Assembly: GCA_016165875.1 (NCBI GenBank)
Contig: JABBOT010000010.1
Span: 10,836,277-10,900,276 of the forward strand
DNA from: Acanthopleura granulata
Taxonomy: Eukaryota > Mollusca > Polyplacophora > Chitonida > Chitonidae
Direction of reading: 5' to 3'
DNA length: 64,000 nt
Position 1 is the stretch's first letter. Every line of letters starts with the position of its first letter. The translations under genes were made by a program, and so were the position numbers. Shown here one piece after another: positions 34,201 through 46,200 of this stretch. Below the pieces are notes generated by a model. It did no database searches, was not told the origin of the DNA, and saw only the letters and a list, made by a program, of their open reading frames with translations.

Positions 34201-37200
34201 GAACAGCCGACCCTTCTTATTGCAACATGACACTAGCGTGTCTCACACCATCCAAGAACAGCCAACTCTTCTAATTGTAACATGACACTATCATGTCTCA
34301 CACCACCCAAGAACAGCCAACTCTTCTAATTGTAACATGACCCAAGCGTGTCTCTCACGACCCAAGAATAGCCGACTCTTATTGTAACATGACACTAATG
34401 TGTCTCACATCACCCATGAACAGCCAGCTTCTTATTGTGACATGACACTAGTGTGTCTCACATCACCCATGAACAGCCGACCCTTCTTATTGCAACATGA
34501 CACTAGCGTGTCTCACACCACCAAAGAACATTGGATTCTTCTTATTGTAACATGACCCAAGCGTGTCTCTCACGACCCAAGAATAGCCGACTCTTATTCT
34601 AACATGACACTAATGTGTCTCACATCACCCATGAACAGCCAGCTTCTTATTGTGACATGACACTAATGTGTCTCACATCACCCATGAACAGCCGACCCTT
34701 CTTATTGCAACATGACACTAGCGTGTCTCACACCACCCAAGAACAGCCAACTCTTCTAATTGTAACATGACACTATCATGTCTCGCACCACCCAAGAATA
34801 GCCAACTCTTATTGTAACCTGACACTATCATGTCTCACACCGCCAAAGAACATTGGATTCTTCTTATTGTAACATGACCCAAGCATGTCTCTCACGAGCC
34901 AAGAATAGCCGACTCTTATTGTAACATGACACTAGTGTGTCTCACACCAGCAAAGAACAGCAGACCCTTCTTATTGCATCATGACACTAATGTGTCTCAC
35001 ACCACCCAAGGACGGCACTTGGGACATTAAGTTGTCAGAGTACATGCAATTACCAAAGGCAACATGAAACGATAGGTAAAATACTGATGCCTTGGTAAGT
35101 GTGGTCATGTCAGTGGGTTGAAAACAGTGTTGTACTGTACATCAAAACCTCACCGTTAGGAGGTTGAGAAGTTTGTCATCCATAAGTAATATTCCTTTTT
35201 AGTGTCAGTAACTGTACAAAAGTTGGTGGTATTCCCTGAGCACGCCGGTTCTTCTCATAAAGCTGACTGCCATCATGTAAGTGAAAAGTTCTTGTGTATG
35301 GCATGGAGAAACAAGTATAATTCCATCCATGGATCACTTAATGTAGAGAGAGCTAGATATAACAGAGTGCATGTTCACAGTGGTAGTATATTTTCTCCCA
35401 TAGGAACTCCTCTGTTGATCTACGTGTTAGCCACACCCACTCCCGTCAATCATCCCTTGACCTCCGGAGCCGAACGCACTCTCGAAACTCATCGCTCGAC
35501 CAGCGACACTCACGCAATTCTTCCCTCGACCTGAAGAACAGTAAGTCTCCTGGAAGTGATGGTTGCTCTGATACAAATTGTGTGTTACAGTTGGTTTTCA
35601 GATTCAGTAGATTTGTAATAAAAAAAATGTCATACTGATTTAGGATGATTATATGTATTAAGCAAAGCTGTACAGGTCTTGACTAGATCTGTGTTATTTG
35701 GTACATTTGTCGGTGGTTATCGGGGACATCATAAATGATAACTGGGCCTGTGTGATTTTCAGAATTTGTCAGAGGACATGATAACTGGGCCTGTGTGATT
35801 TTCCACATTTGTCAGAGGACATGATAACTGGGCCTGTGTGATTTTCCACATATGTCAGAGGACATGATAACTGGGCCTGTGTGATTTTCCACATTTGTCA
35901 GAGGACATGATAACTGGGCCTGTGTGATTTTCCACATATGTCAGAGGACATGATAACTGGGCCTGTGTGATTTTCCACATTTATTGCTGTCATGGGACGT
36001 GATAACTGGATCCATGTGGTTTAGCACATTTGTCATGGGACAAGATGACTTGGTTTGTGTTATTTGCCACATTTGTCTGTTGTTTTAGGTGCAGCTGTCA
36101 GTAACTGTGTGGATCCCCTTCGTGTTACCCTGGTTAGGGGACATCATAACTGGATCTGTGTGGCTTATCCCCATTTTGTCTGCTGTTTTAGGTAATATTT
36201 TATGAAATGTCTGTTTTGTTCCTTAGTTTCCTGTGTTTCATAGTTTAGCTTATATTTTATCCATAATGTATGGATTCTTTTTGGCTCAAAGAATGCACAA
36301 AAGGTATGTCTTGCTTATGAAGGGATGTGAACAAAATAGTGCCTGCATTTTTGTTTTTGTTTCTTTAGTTTTCATCTTTGAAGGACATTTTGTGTCTCAA
36401 ACTTACCTCTCTTTTTTCACATAATATCTGTTCATGGTCACAGATTTTCAGAAATAACCTCATCAGTGTGTTAGTGGGACCAGCTTAGACATCTTGACTG
36501 CAGGGTACTTAATTCTGGACTGTCTGACCACCAGCGCCTTAGGAAAACTGTAGTTTAGAGCCATTTTCATTCCTCTGAATGGCCGAGAATTTGTTGGTAT
36601 GTGTATTATATGTTAGGACTCCCGTGTTGTTCTCCTGGTAGAATGAAGGACTCTACAGGCTGGTACCTGATCTGGACAAGTCCCTACATGGACAGTGTGG
36701 TGGAGAGAGTGGCCATCAATGCCAAAGTGCTGAATCCCAGTCAGGACAACATCAACAACAAGATGGTGGCTGTGGCTCTGTGCAGCCTGATTCGCCTCTG
36801 GTCCATCAGTGATGACGGCGAGTGCCGCGAGATTGGTCAGTACACAACTCCTGCAGGGTTGGCCTTTAGCTTTGAAAACACTGTAACCATCATACTGAAA
36901 GGCATGTTAAGTTGCAAACAGTTCCATCATTTGTATTACTAATACTTGTGTTATTCTGTTGTACACCATATTGTTTTATTGTAGCATGTACATCTGAATG
37001 CCAGGTGATGAGATTTGTATGTTCTCTTTCCAGGTACATTCAACCTAAACGTGTCAGTGGACTCATTATTTTTCATTGGCAGTCAGTTAGTGGCTCTCAG
37101 TCAAACAGGCAAGGTTGGGGTGTGGCACGCCATGACACAGCATTGGCAGGTAGGTACAATTCCTATCCTTCATCAAAAGTCAGTGGCTGTCAATCAAACG

Positions 37201-40200
37201 GGCAAACAGGTGTGACACACGATAACACAGCACTTTGAGGTACGTACAGCTCCTGTCCTTCATCAACAGTCAGTTAGTGGCTCTCAGTCAACCAGATGAA
37301 GGTGGAAGTGTAGCATGCAATAACACAGCACTGGCAGGTACGTACAGCACCTATCCTTCATGAATAACACAGCACTGGCAGGTATGTACAGCACCTATCC
37401 TTCATGAATAACACAGCACTGGCAGGTACGTACACCACCTATCCTTCATGAATAACACAGCACTGGCAGGTACGTACACCACCTACCCTTCATGAATAAC
37501 ACAGCACTGGCAGGTACGTACAGCACCTATCCTTCATGAATAACACAGCACTGGCAGGTACGTACAGCACCTATCCTTCATGAATAACACAGCACTGGCA
37601 GGTACCTACAGCACCTATCCTTCATGAATAACACAGCACTGGCAGGTACGTACAGCACCTATCCTTCATGAATAACACAGCACTGGCAGGTACGTACAGC
37701 ACCTATCCTTCATGAATAACACAGCACTGGCAGGTACGTACAGCACCTATCCTTCATGAATAACACAGCACTGGCAGGTACGTACACCACCTATCCTTCA
37801 TGAATAACACAGCACTGGCAGGTACGTACACCACCTATCCTTCATGAATAACACAGCACTGGCAGGTACGTACAGCACCTATCCTTCATGAATAACACAG
37901 CACTGGCAGGTACGTACACCACCTATCCTTCATGAATAACACAGCACTGGCAGGTACGTACAGCACCTATCCTTCATGAATAACACAGCACTGGCAGGTA
38001 CGTACAGCACCTATCCTTCATGAATAACACAGCACTGGCAGGTACCTACACCACCTATCCTTCATGAACAGTCAGTTAGTGGCTCTCAATTAAGTAGGCA
38101 GTGTGCAAGCGTGACACACAATGTCAAAGCATTGGCAGGTATGTACAGCGCCTGTGTGCCATCAGCAATCAGTTAGTGACTCTCAGTCAAACATATAAGG
38201 TGGGGGTGTGGCACTCCATGACACGGCATTGGCAGGTATGTAACAATTCCTATGCTTTATTAACAGTCAGTCAGTGGCCCTCAGTCAAGTAGGCAGTGTG
38301 CAAGTTTGACACGCGATGTCAATGCACTGACAGGTACGTACAGCACCAAACTTCTCCTGCAGTATTTTGTACAATTTCAGGTGAAACACAGCACATTTTC
38401 CAAGTTAAATTGGCCGAAAAGGTTGGACAATATTATGTTTTCATCTGTAAAGTTTTTTTTGTAGCAGTTACTGCTACAATGGAAATTGACTTTTGACTCT
38501 GCCACGTCAGCTGACTTGAAACGTAGCCATTCCGTTTGGGCTGTGACCTAAATGTTCCAAGCGCAGAATACTCATGTCACCTGAGACCTTAGTAAGCTGC
38601 TAGGGTTTTGGTTGAAGCTTAAGTATATATGTAAATTTATAACATGAAATGATCAAGAACTATACACCCTCCACAACGTAATAGTCTGGAAATACTTCGC
38701 AGTGTTCTTCACGGATGTATTTGTTATAACTCAAATAAATAACATTAAAACAGTGTCCTGTCATGTTACATTGACAGACAACTCAGAACATTTACATCAC
38801 AGCTAATAAACAGCTGACATCTCCGAGCTCCCTGATTGGTCAGTCTCTAATAAGCCTAAAACCATGGACGTCTTCAGATTCCCAGACGGCAGCACAATAC
38901 TGCACACTTCAAACGAAGATAATTCAGCAATGAATTCATGCAATTTCAAAAAGATTTTTCCATTCAAGAGAGAATTTTTACATTCAGGACAGAATTTTAT
39001 AATCTTCTTAATGAACAGTACCTCTGTCATGAACTGTGTTTTTCTTTAAGTACAGCCAGTCATTGGAACCCTGTACTAAAGATACATACACGTAGTACTA
39101 CTGATACACATGAGGAAGGTGATCACAGATTTTTGACAGTTTATCTTTCTCATACAGTCTTTATGTTCACCCACTTCTGTCTATAACATGGAGCAAGAAT
39201 GACTACTGCATTTCTCCGACCAAACGTGTTTTTGTGCCTTTTACTGTTAATCTGAATTATTTCTTGACAGATTCAAGATGTGGTCCCCATCACCAGTTAT
39301 GACACAGCGGGGTCATTCCTGCTGCTAGGCTGTAACAATGGCTCTATTTACTACATCGGTGAGTATTTAGCAGAGTGTGTGTAGTAGAGGGCAAGTCCAG
39401 CTAGCCAAAGTGCCTCTGACCACTAGGTGGCGCTGACGTGATACAGAGATTGCTGTCACCACCTGGTGAGTGTTTAGCAGAGTGTGTGTAGTAGAGGGCA
39501 AGTCCAGGTAGCCAAAGTGCCTCTGACCACTAGGTGGCGCTGACGTGATACAGAGAGCGCTGTCACCCCTTGATGAGTGTTAGCAGACTGTGGGTTAGTA
39601 GAGGGCAAGTCCAGCTAGCCAAAGTGCCTGTGACCACTAGGTGGCGCTGACGTGATACAGAGAGCGCTGTCACCACTGGATGAGTGTTAGCAGAGTGTGT
39701 GTAGTAGAGGGCAAGTCCAGGTAGCCAAAGTGCCTCTGACCACTAGGTGGCGCAGACGTCACCACTGTCACCACTGGATGAGTGTTAGCAGACTGTGGGT
39801 TAGTAGAGGGCAAGGCCATGTAGCCTGGGTTCTTCAAACCACCATGTGACGCTGACATGATTCAGGGAGCAAAAGCCCCATCGGTTCTGGGGAAGTGGAT
39901 GTGCAGACAGTCCTAGTTATTTTACAAGCTTTGTTGGTCTGTAACATTTTCTCCTTCATTACACTGGTGAACTCGTCCAGTAAAAACTGATCAATTTACT
40001 TGTAATGTCATTAAAGCCACTCTGGGCAATTAAGTTTGTAGTTAGGACTTGTGGCAAACAACTGAGAAAAAAAAATGTTCTGTATGCTTTTATATTTGCA
40101 TTAGTGAGCTAAATTCATGACCTTAATGAGACATTAGGTTTTGACAAATATACTACTGTTTGACATTACTTTATGTGTGAACTAGAAAGGTGATGTTCAT

Positions 40201-43200
40201 TTTGATCAGTTAAAAACTTGAATGCTGATCAGTAAGTGTTGTTTTCAGACATGCAGAAGTTTCCATTACGAATGAAGGATAATGACCTGCTGGTAACAGA
40301 ACTCTACAGGGACCCATCAAACGACATGGTCACAGCCCTCAGTGTCTACCTCACCCCCAAAACCAGTGAGTATCTCTGGGCTACAGCAGTCCAACAAAAC
40401 ACAGATATACACAGTTAACTTGTTCAATATGAAAACTCAGTGAGTGACACAATAGTCCAGGGACCCATCAAACGACATAGTCACAGCCCTTAATGTCTAC
40501 CTCAGCCTGAAAACGGGTGAGTGTATCTACGCTGGAGCAGCCTGACATGACACAGACATTTGAAATAACATACAGCATATGAAACCTTAATGTTTTCTTA
40601 TCTGCTGAAGCAAGTAAATCCTTGTATAGTTTTTTAAATATCCCATGATTCACTCAGAATGAAGTTGAACTCAAGGCAACAACTGGAGGTGAACCTGTGA
40701 TCTTCTTGGTTCACATTAGTGTAGGTGATGCATTTTGACCGCAAGCTTTTGTATACATTGAAGAGGAGTGAGAACTTCATTGCTGAGTCTCTGTTGATTC
40801 ATTGGAGACTTTCACAAAACACTTAGATATTGTGAAGTAGTTGTCAGGTACATGTAGTCCAGTTACAATTTCTCTGGCAGAGTACAGTTTAAAAAGTTTG
40901 CTTTATATTATAATTATAGTGAAAAGAAAAGTATATTTCAGCATGTAAACAGCTAACTGTTGCTTGTTACAAGATGCTGTTTAAAGAATAAACACTTCAC
41001 ACTTCTCGCTGACTTTTGGTTCACTGTTCCTACCACAGTACTTGTATCTAAGATTCCAGGTGATGTTCTCTCTCACCTCCTCATTTGTAGAAAATATTCT
41101 TCCCATAGACGTATGTTCAGAGTGTGAGACTTGTTTCAGGCATAAGTGGTAACTGGATCGAGATTGCTTACGGGACAAGTGCAGGGACAGTGAGGGTGAT
41201 CGTACAACATCCTGAGACGGTCGGTCATGGGCCACAACTCTTCCAGACCTTCACGGTTCATCGCAGTCCCGTTACAAAGGTCATGCTGTCTGAGAAAAAC
41301 CTTGTCTCTGGTAAATATCCTAGAAACACCAATATTGTCAACAGTGAAGTGCTGTGAAGCGATCGTTGTTAGTATACATTGTATGGTATCCACTGTACAT
41401 GCCATAGAAATGTAACCCCCTATGTCTTATCGTAACAGAGGGCACTTTTATTTCCACAAAGTAGGAATGTGTTGGTGTTAAATAAATTTCCGTGGTGATG
41501 AATTGTCATAAATATCAAGCCTTTAATCCTTCTGGGTGGCCAAATCTAGTGGAAATACGCTAATATTGGTGAGTTTTGCCAGAAAGTCCTTATAAAAGAA
41601 AGTTTGAACACTGCAGTTGAATATCGATAGAAGTCGAAGAAGAAGGGACTTCTAATGTGGCATCGTTAGCACTACGTCACTGTAGACCATATACAACATA
41701 AGTGAAACCGTTCTGCGCAAAGTGTTAGATGCTGCATTACTAAAGACTTGTGACCTAGAAGTCCTAATTCACTGCAGCGACACCTGTTGCGAGATGAAAA
41801 TCTGGTGGTTCCCCAGTGTAAGCATCCAATCAAAAGCTGAGCATACTGTACAATCCTACAGCATCCATAACATGTGAGAGTTGTGTGTACAACTTAGCTG
41901 ATGTGTACTGTACAACCCCACAGCAGCCACACCATGTGAGAGTTGTGTGTACAACTTTTACGTGTGAGAGTTGTGTGTACAACTTAGCTGATGCGTGCCG
42001 TACAACAGTACACCAACCATAACATGTGAGAGTTGTGTGTACATCCATGGAGATAAAATAGAAGGACGCACAACTTGGGCCCTTCAAAGTGTTCAATATA
42101 CGATACCGACAGAGCAAGATTTGAGCTTTGTTTTGACAGCAGATTAACATGTCTAGCCTGTGGTTAGGTCATTGCACATGCGCTATCGAGACAAATAGCT
42201 TTTGACACGATCCAGCTCAGAGGCCTCCTTGTTTATGTGCCAAATAATTATAAGATATATGAGACAGAATGTATGCCAGACCACCTTGATTCAGTTATAA
42301 CAGCAGAAAGAAAAATTGTGTGTTGCTATTAAAAAGAGAATGGTTGGTTTTGAAGGGTGTTTATTACTAAATGTAGGTAAATAAAAAATATATCAAAGCT
42401 CGGTTACTTATTCTATAAAGTAATGGTGTCAGATACTATCTCAGGGTTTTATGAACACCCATGGATAGTATAGAGATATTTTCCAAAATTTAGGCATGAA
42501 TGATGTTTGGCTACAACAGAACTTGAAAATTTTCAAAATATTAAATATGCAGTTACACAAAGATTAATTCATCAGTACGGTCAAACCTGGAATGCTCAGT
42601 TAACTGCATCCATACAGCAGTCATTCACTCTGTGTTCAAAAATAATCAACAGAAAGATACCTCATTTCTCTCCTCTTTATGCTGAGAAACTTTTGACAAA
42701 ATTTAAAACCTCAAATCATCACTTACCCATTGGGATAGGTCGATAGATGAATACTGATAAAATAGAGAGGATATTTAACTTTTGTAACCTAAATGTGCTA
42801 GCTGCCAGATTTGGAAAAATTTTATGATCTGATGAAAATATCACATACAGCGGAAAATATGAGGAGGTGCAAATTTATCGAAATTATCTTTAGCCAGTTT
42901 CCACAATAACACTGGCTGCCATCACAGAAGTGAAATATTCTTGAATACAGCCTAAAACACCAATCAAATAAGTAAATGAATTAAGCCACTACTGTGTAAA
43001 TTCTTATAATGCCGTCTTTTTACATTTTTATTTTGTTTGCCTCATATATTGCTAATTAGCGATCTGGGCCTAATAAAGTTTCATTCATTCATATATAATG
43101 TGTATGGCGATGCTGTTGCAGGAGCTGTTTTAAACATGGATGAGTTTCTTTGTCAGATAGTTGGATTTGTCAGCGTTGTGTTTCGATGCATCAAAGTTTA

Positions 43201-46200
43201 TACCCCTCCCACGATAGTACGCCACAATGTTGCTTTCGCAGAGGTCTGCACAAAAAGTGGTATATATGTGAGATAAAAATTTGTGGCAAGCTAATAAACA
43301 TTATGCAGAGGTGTGTGTGTCCATAGGCTCATAAGTGAGATATTCTGCTAACCAACGGAAACTGCGCATGTGTACCAATGCCAACCGGTTATGCTTTTTG
43401 ACAAATATGAGAATGTGGCGTTGACAAAAACCAAACTTGCTCAGAAACCGCTTACTGTGGCCATAATTGCGGCAGATGAACATTCAGTTAAGTATTTACC
43501 CTATCTTATTTATCTAAACAGTGCATCGTAAGTTGACCGGAAATTAAATTTTATAGAACTCAATTGTGACCAATTTTGGATATGTTTATAGAAGGTCCAT
43601 GTATTATAAATGGGCAATTTCCTCAGTTTCCAATTGTCATTTTAAAAAAAATGGATTTACTGTACCCCTATCCCGTCAGTGCCAGGTAAATGCTGCTAAC
43701 TAATGCTTTCTGAAAAACATAACTTTACAGACCTATGTTGACTGGAAAATGTTAAAAAAAAACCCAGAAAATATCCCCGATAGCTGAATAATTAATGCAG
43801 TTCATTGGGGGTATAACGTCGTAAAAAAATCAATTCGATTTAAATGCCCATGTAGTCTCATAAATGTGACGTTACTAAATACTAAATATCCCCGATAGCT
43901 GAATAATTAATGCAGTTCATTGGGGGTATAACGTCGTAAAAAAATCAATTCAATTTAAATGCCCATGTAGTCTCATAAATGTGACGTTACTAAATATATG
44001 TTGTGCGCAGAATTCAGAGTTTATCCTTTTTACTGAAACTAAATGTGCATGATGGGCTCCTTATAGTGACTGATCGTGCTAAGGCCCGCTCATGCACTCG
44101 CTGTGACGTACGGTATCGTACATTGTACATCAAACACTGCCCGACCATGGGAGGTTCTATTCAGAATACAAACGCCCAGCGGGTGGGTCTGACCGTCTCC
44201 CAGGGCTGACCGGGCAAGTTGTGCCTCCTTCTATTTTACCTGTATGGTTCAACTTAGCTGATGTGTGCTGTTCAAGCCCTGAACAACCACAGTATGCGAG
44301 AGTTGTAGACAACTTAGGTGATGTGTACTGCAGTATCCCAGATCATCTGGAGACTGTTTCCACAGAAGCTGATTGTGTATGTGTTTGCCCCACAGTTTGC
44401 TCCGAGTACAACCACGTGAGGACGTGGAGTGTGACGCGCTTCCGAGGGATGATCTCAACCCAACCAGGCTCCACGCCCCTGGCCTCCTTCAAGATCGTTT
44501 CCCTGGAGGAGATGGACCCACATGTCAGTTACAATGCAGGCAACGATTTTGGTGAGTACACTAGATACGGCTGCACATCACCAGATAACCAGAAGGTAGA
44601 AGTCTTCAAGGATTAATCCTTAAAGAGCTTCATTGTTTCTCAAGATGTAGATAAATATCATCTTGCATTGAACACTTCATCATGTCTACCTAGGATTTTG
44701 ACTTTGCAATTCAAGCAGGCCTACTTGACACATGTTGTTTGCTCCTTAATTAATGAAACAGCTGTGTTGTTTTTTGTAATTTAACTTTAAAAAAAACTTT
44801 GTGTATACATGATAACTGTAAGTTTGTTCTGTTAAATCGTCTCTATTTACAGTATTAAATTGTTGTTTCTGTTTTTTCTGTGATTGACTGCAAAGTTGTT
44901 TTCTATGATGGATTGAGAATAGATCATGATTCTGGCTGTGTGAAGGATTATGGTTACCTGTAACTCAGTGAGTTGTTGCTGCTTTGTCTGTCTGTAGGTC
45001 CATTTGGGGAGCAGGACGACCAGCAGGTGTTTGTCCAAAAGGTCGTTCCAGAGACTGACCAACTGTTTGTCCGCCTATCCTCCACGGGACAGAGGTCAGT
45101 TGTGTAGCATGCTCATGTTAAACAGTGTGGTGATACATCATAGTAAATGGACAAGACTGCCAGTGTGGAAACGTGATGGAAAGTCAGTGATGTCGGTGTT
45201 AGTCCTCTACTAGAGAAAAGTATAGGATTACACCTCAGCTCTCGGTTCATCACAAAACCATTTTCTGTAATTTCATGTGCCGTGTTTCAATTCTGTAAGA
45301 TGAACCACTTTGAATAAGGTGTGGAAAACCAAAAACAGTCATAATTTGGTCTCAAATGGACTGAACAGTGGGAATGCTCAGCCGTGTTTACTCAAGCGTC
45401 CAAATTGCTGGCCTAAATAAGGCTGGCTTGGAGCACGCTCATTTTAGTTTCCAATTCATGGCTGTTTGCGTTCACACTCCGATCAGTATATCTAAAGTCT
45501 CATTCGCCTAAAGGGGGCGCAAACTCGCTTCTGTCACCGTGGGTATTAGTATGGGATGACATAATATCAAAATGCAGGGTACGTTGATTGATCAATGGTT
45601 TTTCCATTTCATCAGCCAGGTTATAAACATTCCCGTCCCTGACTGTAGGCCTACTGTCTAACTGTGTCAGTCTAACTGTGACAGAATATGTTCACTTCCC
45701 CAGTGGAAAAGCAGCAGTTTTCCCTCTGTTCAGTTATTACCCCCCAACAGCAACATTTTGATTGCCATTTTGAGACTTTGCAGATCAAATGTCGGCCGTG
45801 TCACATGACAGGAATACGACGGCACCTCTTGGCGAACTACTCTGAGCCGACTTTTTGCCATTTTACATTTACACGGACAAAAATGGTGGACTAAAGTGAG
45901 CCTTTCTGATTTAGTCCACCAACACTGAAGGACAAAGAAAAAGCCATTCTAAATGGAGCCGGCTTAATTTAGGCAAACTTTTTTAGCAAGTATAAACATC
46001 TGAACCAGCCCTGAGCAGGCCTTGAGCCACCAATTTTTCCAAGTGTAACAGTGACTTTTGATCTGTATTAAGATTGTCAAGGTAAGGCAACGTATCAGGT
46101 GAACCATTTTGATAAAAAGCCTTGTAAACTTATTTCTAATGGATGGACTGACAGAGATGTGGTTGGATAGTTAAGTTTGGCTCGTTTTTCTGTCACTTAA

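Noticed and set aside
37015..38496. Short frames resembling WD40 pieces
   Set aside because: Decayed copies of exon 11 in intron 11; acceptors missing and frames broken.
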